From Phycisphaera sp. (GTDB taxonomy: Bacteria > Planctomycetota > Phycisphaerae > Phycisphaerales > Phycisphaeraceae), in contig WGMF01000006.1 in the NCBI GenBank assembly GCA_016125215.1, positions 124,001 through 188,000 of the forward strand: DNA of 64,000 nucleotides, written 5' to 3'. The translations under genes and the position numbers were made by a program. Below are positions 26,897-35,549 of this stretch, piece by piece (the stretch's first letter is position 1; every line of letters starts with the position of its first letter). The notes beneath the pieces were generated by a model. It saw only the letters and a list, made by a program, of their open reading frames with translations, was not told where the DNA came from and searched no databases.

Positions 26897-29287
26897 ATGC
26901 CCAACGACAACCCCGACCGACTGACCCAACGCATCCTCCACCACATCGCCGACAAGCGCTACCAACCCAGGCAAGCCGACGAGCTTGCCCGTGAACTGAA
27001 CATCGAGAGCGACGCCTACGACGACTTCAAACGCTCCGTCCAACACCTCATCGACAGCGGGCAGGTCATCCACAGCGCGACCCAGACCCTCACGCTCCCC
27101 CCGCCCGGCCGAATCATGGTCGGCGTATTCCGGCTCAACCCGCGCGGCTTCGGGTTCATCCAACCCGCCTCACCCACCGAGCACGGCGACCTCTTCGTCC
27201 CCGAAGGCTCCACCGCAGGCGCTCTCACAGGCGACCACGTCCGCGCACGGGTCATCCATCAGCCCCGCCGCGCCGGGTCCGGCGACCGATCGCCCTTCGT
27301 CGGCAAAATCATCGAGATCATCCAACGCGCGGACAACCGCTACGTCGGCAACCTCACCAAGCGCGGCTCGCAGTGGATCGTCGTCGTCGACGGAAAGACC
27401 CTCGCGCAGCCCGTCGTCATCCGCGACCCGCACGCCAAAGACGCCAAGGCAGGCGACAAGGTCGTCATCGAACTCATCGAATACCCCAGCGACAACGAAC
27501 TGGCTGAGGGCGTCATCACCGAGGTGCTCGGCGAACAGGGCGAGCCCGAGGTCGAGACCCTCGCCGTCATGCGAGCCTTCGGCCTACCCGACAAGTTCGA
27601 CCAGAAAGTCATCGATGAAGCCCGCCGGGTCTCCTCTCACGACTTCGGCTTCGACCCGCACAACGTCCCCCCCAACCGCGAAGACCTGACCACCCAATAC
27701 ATCTGCACCATCGACCCGCCCGACGCACGCGACTACGACGACGCCATCAGCATCGAACGCAACGATCAGGGTTTCGAGCTGGGCGTCCACATCGCGGACG
27801 TTTCCTTCTTCGTCACGCCCGGTTCGCCACTGGATGTCGAGGCCAAAGAGCGCGGCAACAGTTGTTACCTGCCGCGCAAGGTTATTCCTATGCTGCCCGA
27901 GGTGCTCTCCAACGGCGTGTGCTCGCTGCAGGAGGGCGTCAACCGTTACACCAAGTCGTGCTTCATCCGCTACGACCGCGGGGCCAAGGTCCTCGGTGCC
28001 CGTTTTGCCAAGACCGTGATCCGCTCCGCCAAACGGCTGACCTACCTCGAAGCGCAGGCGCTGATCGACCGCGACATCCGTGAGGCCCGCAAACACAGCA
28101 AGAGCGAATCGAAATACAACGACACGCTCTTCGAGAAGCTCGCGCTGATGGACGAACTGGCCAAACTCATCCGCACACGCAGGCAAAAACAAGGCATGAT
28201 CGAGCTGGCGCTGCCGGAGGTGGACCTGGTCTTCGACGACTCTGGCCGTGTGGTCGATGCCCAACCCGAGGACGACGCCTTCACGCACAAGCTCATCGAG
28301 ATGTTCATGGTCGAGGCCAACGAGGCCGCGGCCAGGGTGTTCAACAACCTCAACATCCCCATGATCCGACGAACGCACCCCGACCCGCCGTCGCACGACC
28401 TGTCCGACCTGCGGCGCTTTGCGCGGGTGGCGGGCTTCAACGTGCCCTCCCACCCCTCACGCCACGAGTTGCAGGCCCTGCTCGAATCGGTGCGCGGCAA
28501 GCCGGCTGAATACGCGGTGCATCTTGCGGTGCTCCAGACCCTGAGCAAGGCCGAGTATTCCCCCGACCTCGTCGGCCACTTCGCACTGGCCAGCGAACAC
28601 TACACCCACTTCACCAGCCCGATCCGCCGATACCCCGACCTGATCGTCCACCGCGGCCTCGACGCCTACATCGAAGCCTCCAAGCAACACGACTCCAAAC
28701 AGGCCGTCGCCCGTGCAATGGCCGACGACCCGCGCATCCCCAGCGAAGACGAACTTCATCAACTCGGTTCGCAGTGTTCCTCCACCGAACGCAACGCCGA
28801 GGCCGCCGAGCGGAACCTGCGCTACTACTTCGTCCTCGACCTGTTGAGCAGCAAGCTCGGCGAAGACTTCGACGCCACCGTCACCGGGATCACAGGGTCG
28901 GGCATCTTCCTCCAGATCGACCGCTTCCTCGTGGACGGCTTCATCCGCATCTCCGAGTTGCCCTCCTCCGAGCGCGACGTGTGGAGGCTCAACCGCACCA
29001 CCGGCGCCCTCGTCGCTCAGCGCTCGGGCAAGACCATCTCCATCGGCGACCGCTTCGTCGTCCGCATCGCCAAGGTCCGACCCGAGGGCCGACTGCTCGA
29101 ACTGGTCATCATCAGCGCTAAACGCACCGGCACCCCGCCCCCGGAAGTTCAGAACAAGCCGCGTGAACAACGGGGCGTTAAAAAACCCCACCGCCAACCC
29201 AAAGGGGCCGCCAAGGCCCACGAGAAAACCAAAAACTTCAAGCAACAAAGCAGCAAACGCAACAAACGGAACAAACGCAAGCGATGA
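26897..29287 (+). CDS. rnr: Ribonuclease R
   Basis: 796 residues. The order is that of RNase R: an N-terminal winged helix (RLTQRILHHIADKRYQPRQADELAREL), cold-shock OB domains at about 70-230, an RNB catalytic domain (about 255-590) with TIDPPDARDYDDAISIE supplying the catalytic aspartates, SPIRRYPDLIVHRGL near its end, an S1 domain (DATVTGITGSGIFLQID) and a Lys/Asn-rich basic tail. It degrades structured RNA 3' to 5' in the cytoplasm. The stop overlaps the lgt start by 4 bp, so the two are co-translated. Confidence 0.95.
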   Translation: MPNDNPDRLTQRILHHIADKRYQPRQADELARELNIESDAYDDFKRSVQHLIDSGQVIHSATQTLTLPPPGRIMVGVFRLNPRGFGFIQPASPTEHGDLFVPEGSTAGALTGDHVRARVIHQPRRAGSGDRSPFVGKIIEIIQRADNRYVGNLTKRGSQWIVVVDGKTLAQPVVIRDPHAKDAKAGDKVVIELIEYPSDNELAEGVITEVLGEQGEPEVETLAVMRAFGLPDKFDQKVIDEARRVSSHDFGFDPHNVPPNREDLTTQYICTIDPPDARDYDDAISIERNDQGFELGVHIADVSFFVTPGSPLDVEAKERGNSCYLPRKVIPMLPEVLSNGVCSLQEGVNRYTKSCFIRYDRGAKVLGARFAKTVIRSAKRLTYLEAQALIDRDIREARKHSKSESKYNDTLFEKLALMDELAKLIRTRRQKQGMIELALPEVDLVFDDSGRVVDAQPEDDAFTHKLIEMFMVEANEAAARVFNNLNIPMIRRTHPDPPSHDLSDLRRFARVAGFNVPSHPSRHELQALLESVRGKPAEYAVHLAVLQTLSKAEYSPDLVGHFALASEHYTHFTSPIRRYPDLIVHRGLDAYIEASKQHDSKQAVARAMADDPRIPSEDELHQLGSQCSSTERNAEAAERNLRYYFVLDLLSSKLGEDFDATVTGITGSGIFLQIDRFLVDGFIRISELPSSERDVWRLNRTTGALVAQRSGKTISIGDRFVVRIAKVRPEGRLLELVIISAKRTGTPPPEVQNKPREQRGVKKPHRQPKGAAKAHEKTKNFKQQSSKRNKRNKRKR

Positions 29288-30315
29288 TTGCCACGCTCGC
29301 CGTCTACATCCACGACATCGACCCCTTCGTCTTCCGCTTCCCGGATGTGGGCTTTCTGCCCGAGGGCATCCGTTGGTACGGGCTGTCCTACCTCGTGGGC
29401 TTCATCCTGGCTTACCTGCTCATCCGCAGGGTCACACGCGTCGGGCGTTCGTCGCTGGCCCCCGAAAAAGTCGCGGACTTCGTCGTCACCATCGCCATCG
29501 GCACCGTCATCGGCGGACGGTTGGGTTACGTCCTGTTCTACGAGCCGTCGCTGGCTTACACCTGGTTAGACGGACCGCCTTACTGGGGCGTGCTCGCGAT
29601 CAACCACGGCGGGATGGCCAGCCACGGCGGGATCATCGGCATGGTCCTGGGCGCCCTCTTCTTCGCAAGGCGCTACAAGCACCCTTGGGGACACCTGCTC
29701 GACCTGATCGCCTTTGCCGCCGGGCCGGGCATCTTCTGCGGCCGCATTGCCAACTTCATCAACGGCGAACTCGTCGGCCGCGCGCTGCCCGCCGGCTCGC
29801 GCCCGTGGTGGGGCATCTTCTACCCGCAGGAACTCTACGAGTTGCCCGAAAAATCCCAACTCGACATCGTCAGCGCATTGCCCGGTCGGCTCATCAAACC
29901 CGTCACCGAGAGCGACGTGCTGGTCGACACCGTCTACGCGGCTCGGCACCACGACGGCGAGGTGCTCCGCATCCTTGAGCAATACATCCCCGTGCGTTAC
30001 CCCTCGCAACTCATCGCCGCGGGCGTCGAGGGGCTGCTCTTGTTCATCGTGCTCGCCTGGCTGTGGCGAAAGCCGCGCAAACCCTTCCTCATCACCGGGG
30101 CCGGCGTCATCACCTACGCGATCGCCCGCATCAGCGACGAGTTCTTCCGTCGCCCCGATGTCCAGATCGCCAACCAGGAGTTTGCCCACTTCGGCGTCAC
30201 ACGCGGGCAACTGCTCAGCGCCGTGATGCTCCTCGTCGGCGCCGCCGTGATCCTCTTCGCCCGGCACCGCAAGGCCGACCCCATGGGCGGGTGGCTCAAT
30301 TCCAACAAAGTGTAA
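29284..30315 (+). CDS. lgt: Prolipoprotein diacylglyceryl transferase
   Basis: 343 residues with seven membrane segments. Signature segments include RWYGLSYLVGF at about 36, GTVIGGRLGYVLFYEP, the HGGMASHGGIIG motif around 107 with catalytic/essential residues, and GRIANFINGELVGR near 155. Lgt transfers diacylglycerol from phosphatidylglycerol to the lipobox cysteine of prolipoproteins in the inner membrane. Several lipobox proteins in this window would be substrates. Residues about 185-240 form an insertion compared with typical 260-290 residue Lgt. It overlaps the RNase R gene by 4 bp. Confidence 0.93.
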   Translation: MIATLAVYIHDIDPFVFRFPDVGFLPEGIRWYGLSYLVGFILAYLLIRRVTRVGRSSLAPEKVADFVVTIAIGTVIGGRLGYVLFYEPSLAYTWLDGPPYWGVLAINHGGMASHGGIIGMVLGALFFARRYKHPWGHLLDLIAFAAGPGIFCGRIANFINGELVGRALPAGSRPWWGIFYPQELYELPEKSQLDIVSALPGRLIKPVTESDVLVDTVYAARHHDGEVLRILEQYIPVRYPSQLIAAGVEGLLLFIVLAWLWRKPRKPFLITGAGVITYAIARISDEFFRRPDVQIANQEFAHFGVTRGQLLSAVMLLVGAAVILFARHRKADPMGGWLNSNKV

Positions 30316-30324
30316 GTTTATGCC

Positions 30325-30402
30325 GTGTGCCACTGGCGGCTTGCCCGCCAGTGATCCAAACGAACGGCTTTTTCACTGGCGGGCAAGCCGCCAGTGGCAC
30401 AC
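30325..30402. terminator. Long palindrome between convergent lgt and CoA-transferase genes
   Basis: Arms of about 29 bp, GTGTGCCACTGGCGGCTTGC... at 30325-30353 and its inverse at 30373-30402, enclose a 19-base loop. The stem could form in RNA from either strand and lies between two convergent genes, so it would act as a bidirectional terminator. Its sequence also looks like a dispersed intergenic repeat. Confidence 0.7.
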
Positions 30403-30428
30403 CGTGCTTCAATGAACACATCAACCCG

Positions 30429-31934
30429 TTACCCCGCGCCAACCTCGACACCCGGCAGCATCGTGCCGTGGTCCATCAGGTTCAGGTGCATCTCGAAGCA
30501 CTTGCGCAGGTCGTGGGGGATGTGTCCCTGCGGGGCGGCGGCGAGATAGTGGTGCAGGTAGTCGCGGTAGGCCGGGTGGGCACAGACATTGATGATGCGT
30601 TTGGCGCGTTCGCGCGGACCCAGGCCGCGCAGGTCCGCAAGACCCTGCTCGGTGACGAAGACCTGCGTAGAGTGTTCGTTGTGATCGACGTGCGAGCACA
30701 TCGGGACGATGGCCGAGATCTTGCCGCCCTTGGCGACCGACGGGGCGACGAGGATCGAGAGATAGGCGTTACGGACAAAGTCGCCCGAGCCGCCGACGCC
30801 GTTCATCAGTTGCGAGCCGCAGACGTGCGTCGAGTTGGCACAGCCGAACATGTCGAACTCGAGCACGGTGTTGATGGCGATGACGCCTAGCCTTCGGACG
30901 ACGCCGGGGTTGTTGGAAAGCTCCTGCGGGCGCAGGACGATCCTGCGTGAGAAGAGGTCCATGTGTTCGTAGACGCGCTGGAGCTGCTCTTCGCTGAGCG
31001 TGAGGCTCGTGGCGCTGGCGCCGGTGAGCTTGCCGTCGAACATCAGGTCGACCAGCGAATCCTGGAAGACCTCGGAATACATGGTGAAGGGCGGGATGTC
31101 GGGGTTGAGGCCCAGGCCGGCCATGACCGCGTTGGCGATGTTGCCCACGCCCGACTGCAGCGGGAGGAAGGTCGTGGGCAATCGGCCGGCCCTGATCTCG
31201 TCAAGCAGGAACTTGACGACGTGCTGCGCGATGCGGTTGCTCACCTCGTCGGGCGCATCGAAGGCCGAGACGCCGTCGGGCTCGTCGGTCTCGACGATGC
31301 CCACGACCCTGGACGGATCGACCGAGGCGTAGGGCGTGCCGATCTTGGACAGGGCGTGCTGGATGGCGATCGGGTGTCGGTGCGGGGGCGGGGGGAGGAT
31401 GAGCACGTCGTGCATCTCGGCCAGGCGGCGCGAGTGGTGACGGTTGACCTCGATGATGACCTTGTCGGCGTGACGCAACACGCTGGGCGCGATGCCGGAG
31501 GAGGTGGAGAGGTAGACGCGGCCGTCGTCGGTGATGTCGACGGCTTCGATGACCGCGAAGTCGATGTGCCCGAGGAACCCGAACTCGATCATCTGAGGCA
31601 CGTGCGAGAGGTGCATGTCGAGGAACTCGGTGTCCTGCGAGTTGATGCGTTTACGCAGGTTTTTCGAGGACTGGTAGGGCGCCCGCCAGGAGACGGCGTT
31701 GGCCTCGGCCAGGGCGTCGTCGATGGCCGAGCCTGTCGAGGCCCCGGTGAGGATGCGGACGCGCATCGGCTCACCCTTTTCGTGCATGGCTTTGGCACGT
31801 TTGGCCAAAGCGCGCGGGGTGGCTTTGGCGGCGCCGGCGGGGGTGAAGGCGGAGAAGCCGATCGTCGCGCCGTCGTGGATCATCGCGGCGGCTTCGTCAG
31901 CGGTCAGTCGTGGGTAGCTTTTTCCCGTGCCCAT
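30429..31934 (-). CDS. Acetyl-CoA hydrolase / succinyl-CoA:acyl CoA-transferase family enzyme
   Basis: 501 residues from MGTGKSYPRLTADEAAAMIHDGATIGFSAFTPAGAAK. It has the two-domain acetyl-CoA hydrolase/transferase layout with LQSGVGNIANAVMAGLG, FEMHDV-like strands, GSQLMNGVGGSGDFVRNAYLSI and IVPMCSHVDHNEHSTQVFVTEQGLADLRGL near the C-terminus. In this class CoA moves through a glutamyl-CoA intermediate between succinate, acetate and propionate. As the last gene of the methylmalonyl-CoA cluster it most likely makes succinyl-CoA from propionyl-CoA and succinate. It starts inside the end of the biotin ligase gene, a 31 bp overlap. Confidence 0.9.
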   Translation of the reverse strand: MGTGKSYPRLTADEAAAMIHDGATIGFSAFTPAGAAKATPRALAKRAKAMHEKGEPMRVRILTGASTGSAIDDALAEANAVSWRAPYQSSKNLRKRINSQDTEFLDMHLSHVPQMIEFGFLGHIDFAVIEAVDITDDGRVYLSTSSGIAPSVLRHADKVIIEVNRHHSRRLAEMHDVLILPPPPHRHPIAIQHALSKIGTPYASVDPSRVVGIVETDEPDGVSAFDAPDEVSNRIAQHVVKFLLDEIRAGRLPTTFLPLQSGVGNIANAVMAGLGLNPDIPPFTMYSEVFQDSLVDLMFDGKLTGASATSLTLSEEQLQRVYEHMDLFSRRIVLRPQELSNNPGVVRRLGVIAINTVLEFDMFGCANSTHVCGSQLMNGVGGSGDFVRNAYLSILVAPSVAKGGKISAIVPMCSHVDHNEHSTQVFVTEQGLADLRGLGPRERAKRIINVCAHPAYRDYLHHYLAAAPQGHIPHDLRKCFEMHLNLMDHGTMLPGVEVGAG

Positions 31935-32683
31935 GTGGGGGATTCCTTTTTGAACTCAAGTGATGATGTAGAACAATTCACAACAACCGGGCGGAGCCTG
32001 CGGACCTCTCCGCCCTCGAATTTCAAGGCGCCCTGTTTCGTGTCCAGCACAAGTCGGCCCTGTTGATCGATACCGGCCAGCGTGCCCGTGGAGGTGTGCT
32101 CGCCCCGTTCGACCGAGACGGCCTCACCCCGCCAGGCCAGGGCGCGGGCCAGACCCTCACGCATGTCCTCGGTCAGCCCGTGTTGCAAGAACACGGGCAA
32201 CAGCTTCTCAATACGACCGACGCACATCGAAATCACATCGCTGACGGTCGGCGGGTCGGGCAGGTGTTGTGCGAGGCTGGCCCATTGATCCTGCACAGGA
32301 TTGGTGACGTTGATGCCCACGCCGATGACCACGGCACGTCCGTTGAGGTTTTCACAGAGGACGCCCGCGAGCTTGTGGTCGCCGACTAACACATCGTTAG
32401 GCCACTTGATCGCCGAGGGCACGCCCAGCCCTTCGATCACACCCCGCACAGCCAGACCGACGACGAGCGGCAAGGCGGTGGCCTCGACACCGGCCCGGTC
32501 AAGCGGGCAGACGATGCTGAACCACGCGCCGCCGACCGGGGATTGCCACAACCGTCCGCTGCGTCCCCGGCCGCGCGTCTGCGATGTGGCGGTGACGAGC
32601 AGTTCCTGAAAAGGATTTAATCGGTGCAGGCGTCCGGCTATATCGCTCGTTGACGTGACGGTTCCATAGTCGAAGCGGATCAT
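31904..32683 (-). CDS. birA: Biotin--[carboxyl carrier] ligase (BirA catalytic type)
   Basis: 259 residues from MIRFDYGTVTSTSDIAGRL. It has the ligase core: QTRGRGRSGRLWQSP (the GRGRxGRxW biotinyl-AMP loop), AIKWPNDVLVGDHKLAGVLCEN with KWPND, and a C-terminal SH3-like domain (GTLAGIDQQGRLVLDT). There is no N-terminal winged helix, so it is an enzyme only, not a repressor. It would attach biotin to Lys in the AMKM motif of the carrier protein encoded in the same operon. An upstream in-frame start would add only eight residues. Confidence 0.92.
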   Translation of the reverse strand: MIRFDYGTVTSTSDIAGRLHRLNPFQELLVTATSQTRGRGRSGRLWQSPVGGAWFSIVCPLDRAGVEATALPLVVGLAVRGVIEGLGVPSAIKWPNDVLVGDHKLAGVLCENLNGRAVVIGVGINVTNPVQDQWASLAQHLPDPPTVSDVISMCVGRIEKLLPVFLQHGLTEDMREGLARALAWRGEAVSVERGEHTSTGTLAGIDQQGRLVLDTKQGALKFEGGEVRRLRPVVVNCSTSSLEFKKESPTWAREKATHD

Positions 32684-32714
32684 TGCACACCTGTCAGTCG
32701 GCCACAAGGGCCTG

Positions 32715-34373
32715 TCAACTCACCAACGCCAGTTTGCTCAGCAGCACGCCCGCGGCGACCGCCGAGCCGATCACACCCGCGACGTTCGGGCCCATCGCCT
32801 GTTCGAGCAGGTAATTCTGCGGGTCTTCCTTGTTGGCGACAACCTGCACGACACGCGCCGCCATCGGCACCGCGCTGACACCCGCCGCGCCGATGAGCGG
32901 GTTGATCGGTTCCTCGCTGACCCAGTTCATGATCTTGCCAAACAACACGCCCCCCGCCGTCGCCACCGCGAACGCCGTCGCCCCGAGGACGAAGACACCC
33001 AGCGTCTGCCACGTGAGGAAGTTCGAGGCTGTCGTCGTGGCGCCGACGGTCATGCCCAGGAGGATCGTCACGATGTCGATCATCGCGGTGCGTGCGGTTT
33101 TGGCCAACCGCTCGGTGACCATCGTTTCCTTGAGCAGATTGCCAAAGAAGAGCATGGCCAGGAGTGCGAGTCCACCCGGTGCGATGAATGCGGTGAGCAG
33201 GAACCCGACGAGCGGGAACATGACCTTGACGTTCTTGGAGACCTTCTTGGGCGGGTTCATGCGGATGAGGCGTTCCTGCTTGGTCGTGAGCAGTTTCATG
33301 ACCGGCGGCTGGATGATGGGGACCAGCGCCATGTAGGAATAGGCAGCCAGCGCGATGGCACCGAGCATGTCGGGCGCAAGCCGCGCGGTGACGAAGATGG
33401 CGGTCGGTCCGTCCGCGCCGCCGATGATCCCGATGCTCGCGGCCTGTTCTGGAGTAAATCCCAGGAGCAAAGCGAGGAAGAGCGCCGCGAAGATGCCGAC
33501 CTGCGCCGCAGCGCCGAGCAGGAACAGCTTGGGATTGCCCAACAGACACGAGAAGTCGGTCATCGCGCCGATGCCCAGGAAGATGAGCGCCGGGTAGAAG
33601 CCCCATTTCACCCCGCGATAGAGGAACCAGAAGACACCCGCGTTCCAGGGGTTCATGTCTGCTTTACGGATGATGAGGCTGAAGCTGGGGGAATCCTTTT
33701 TCAGGTGTGCGGCGAGCTGCGCATCATCGGTGACGGCGACCGGGTTGCCGTCATCATCGGTGTAGGAGTAGTTGCGCATGTCCGCGAGGCAGATACGACC
33801 CTGCGGCAGGCGGACGACCACCACGTCGCCCAGATGCAGCGAGTCGCTGCGCATGTCGACCTTTTCCTCGGGCGTGAAGCGGTAGGCGTAGGGCTTCTGC
33901 GCGAAGGTTTTTGTGTCTTTGGGTTGATAGACCGGAAGCGATCGTTTGGCGTTGCCGGGGAACGCGTGGCCGTGGACGGCGTCGGTGAAGGTATAGGGCG
34001 GTGGGAAAGAACCGTCGGGTTGGATTTCGAGTTTGTCGGACGGGAAAAAATCTTTCGCGGGCAAGCGGACGTAATAAGGCTCTCCACCGTCCATGCGGAC
34101 GAGGACGGTTTCGGGCAACCAGACTTTCTGCGTATAAGCCGGGTCGGGCGGCCCGTCGTAGACGCCGATCGACATCTGGCTGGTGAGGTACGGGATGTTG
34201 CCGACGATCATGCCAAAGCCGATCGGCACGAGGAGCAACGGCTCGAAGCCGCGCCGCACCGCGAGGTAGATGAAGAGCAACCCGATACAGATCATCACGA
34301 GGTTGCCCCACTCCCACTGGCCGAAGCCCGAGGTCTGGTAGTAGGTGACGAGTGTGTTGAGGAGGGATTGCAT
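32715..34373 (-). CDS. mmdB: Na+-translocating decarboxylase beta subunit (MmdB/OadB/GcdB)
   Basis: 552 residues. The C-terminal 350 residues match the family: KWGFYPALIFLGIGAMTDFSCLLGNPKL, IGIIGGADGPTAIFVTARLAP (the conserved GGADGPT ion-site motif), GNLLKETMVTERL, MTVGATTTASNFL and NPLIGAAGVSAVPMAAR. This integral membrane subunit couples carboxybiotin decarboxylation to Na+ export. Family members are usually 375-435 residues; here about 160 soluble residues are inserted after the second membrane segment (about 70-230). Gene context indicates methylmalonyl-CoA as substrate. It is separated from the carrier gene by a 208 bp repeat-containing gap. Confidence 0.88.
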   Translation of the reverse strand: MQSLLNTLVTYYQTSGFGQWEWGNLVMICIGLLFIYLAVRRGFEPLLLVPIGFGMIVGNIPYLTSQMSIGVYDGPPDPAYTQKVWLPETVLVRMDGGEPYYVRLPAKDFFPSDKLEIQPDGSFPPPYTFTDAVHGHAFPGNAKRSLPVYQPKDTKTFAQKPYAYRFTPEEKVDMRSDSLHLGDVVVVRLPQGRICLADMRNYSYTDDDGNPVAVTDDAQLAAHLKKDSPSFSLIIRKADMNPWNAGVFWFLYRGVKWGFYPALIFLGIGAMTDFSCLLGNPKLFLLGAAAQVGIFAALFLALLLGFTPEQAASIGIIGGADGPTAIFVTARLAPDMLGAIALAAYSYMALVPIIQPPVMKLLTTKQERLIRMNPPKKVSKNVKVMFPLVGFLLTAFIAPGGLALLAMLFFGNLLKETMVTERLAKTARTAMIDIVTILLGMTVGATTTASNFLTWQTLGVFVLGATAFAVATAGGVLFGKIMNWVSEEPINPLIGAAGVSAVPMAARVVQVVANKEDPQNYLLEQAMGPNVAGVIGSAVAAGVLLSKLALVS

Positions 34374-34441
34374 AGGGATTACTGGCTTAAGCGGTCAACG
34401 GGCACAAACGCGCCTTGTGGCAAACGGGGACACGATACAGG

Positions 34442-34527
34442 AACCGCAGATTTCACAGATTGCTCAGATGAGAGAGTGTGATTCCTTGGGTTGATTCTGA
34501 ATCTGCGTCATCTGCGAATCTGCGGTT
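34442..34527. repeat. Dispersed ATCTGCG inverted repeat, copy 1
   Basis: An AACCGCAGATTTCACAGATT arm is mirrored by AATCTGCGTCATCTGCGAAT followed by CTGCGGTT, giving an imperfect palindrome of about 86 bp between the carrier and beta-subunit genes. The same family recurs at 48.93 and 54.18 kb. Apart from this repeat, nothing else is seen in the 34374-34581 gap. Confidence 0.85.
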
Positions 34528-34581
34528 TCGGATCGAACGTTCGGATATCGATGATGGAATTGAACTCCATCACAATCGGAC

Positions 34582-34977
34582 TCACGCGAACTTCACGAGG
34601 ACCTGGCTGTGCGTGACGGTGTCGCCGACCTTCACGGGGATTTCTTTGACGACGCCGGCCACGGGCGAGGCGATGTTGGATTCCATCTTCATCGCTTCGA
34701 GCACGAGCAGCGTGTCGTTGACCTTGACGGTGTCGCCGGGCTTGACACGGATATCAAAGACGGTGCCGGCGATGGGGCTTTTGACTTCCTTGGCACCCCC
34801 GGGCGTGGGTGCGGAGGACGGTGCGGCGGCGGCGGGTCGGGACGGCGGCGCGGCGGGTGAAGGGGTCGAGGGTGCCGCCGACACCGGGGCCGGCGCGGGC
34901 GCGGGAGCCCCAGCGTCATCGAGCACCTGGACATCGACTTCGTACTGCGATCCTTGCACGGTAATGAGCAGTTTCAT
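34582..34977 (-). CDS. mmdC: Biotin carboxyl carrier subunit of the decarboxylase (MmdC/GcdC)
   Basis: 131 residues. A short N-terminal segment (MKLLITVQGSQYEVDVQVLDD) is followed by a flexible Pro/Ala linker (about 22-62) and a biotinyl domain (about 63-131) with EAMKMES, whose Lys receives biotin. The carrier shuttles CO2 from the carboxyltransferase to the membrane beta subunit. It is transcribed with the alpha, gamma and beta genes. A biotin ligase is in the same operon. Confidence 0.93.
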   Translation of the reverse strand: MKLLITVQGSQYEVDVQVLDDAGAPAPAPAPVSAAPSTPSPAAPPSRPAAAAPSSAPTPGGAKEVKSPIAGTVFDIRVKPGDTVKVNDTLLVLEAMKMESNIASPVAGVVKEIPVKVGDTVTHSQVLVKFA

Positions 34978-35060
34978 GGGGGTGATCCGATCGTCTATGA
35001 GGGGTGGTGGGTCGGGTTAAGGGTCGGGGAAGAAAGTTTCAGAATTCGGGCTGTTGCGTT

Positions 35061-35462
35061 TCATCGTCCGCGTGGCCGGGGTCGGTGCGATGTCATGATG
35101 ACGCTGCGTCCCTCTTGTTTCCAGCTCTCGCCGCGGTCGGAGGGTCCAAGGAAGCGGACCCTGTGGACACGCACGGATTTCTGAAGGACCGTCGAGGCGG
35201 CGGCGGCGAGCACGACGATGAGGTGGTCGTCGATGCGTGGCCCGATCGGGGCGGCCTCGGGCACCGCGGCCTTGTCCTTTGATACGACCGCCTGGGCCGA
35301 CCGAGCGGACATCCACTCGTCCAACCGGCGCAGTCCCGCGATGACCAGTGACGTAACGGACAGGGCAAAGAAGACCACGAGCATGCCGACCAGCGCCAAC
35401 TCGACGCCGTCTTCGATGATGGCCTGCCAGTTGAGATGGATCATTGCCAGTGTTGGGGTCAT
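35061..35462 (-). CDS. Decarboxylase gamma-like membrane subunit (OadG/MmdD family)
   Basis: 133 residues. One membrane helix (LALVGMLVVFFALSVTSLVIAG, about 22-44) is followed by an Ala/Pro linker and a C-terminal helical/basic tail (VVLAAAASTVLQKSVRVHRVRF). The ALVGMLVVFFALS core is the typical OadG-family motif; the subunit stabilises the alpha/beta complex. A second possible start, ATG at 35444, would shorten it by six residues. It lies between the carboxyltransferase and carrier genes as expected for an mmd cluster. Confidence 0.8.
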   Translation of the reverse strand: MTPTLAMIHLNWQAIIEDGVELALVGMLVVFFALSVTSLVIAGLRRLDEWMSARSAQAVVSKDKAAVPEAAPIGPRIDDHLIVVLAAAASTVLQKSVRVHRVRFLGPSDRGESWKQEGRSVIMTSHRPRPRGR

Positions 35463-35549
35463 ACTCGGTATCTCGATTCGAAGCTCGCGATGTTGATGGA
35501 TTGAACAGGTTAGCGAAACACGGGCCGATCAACCAACCCGCGATTCTTT

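Noticed and set aside
34374-34581. Small gene in the gap between carrier and beta subunit
   Set aside because: The sequence is occupied by a dispersed palindrome; no frame has a start with a ribosome-binding site and protein-like composition.
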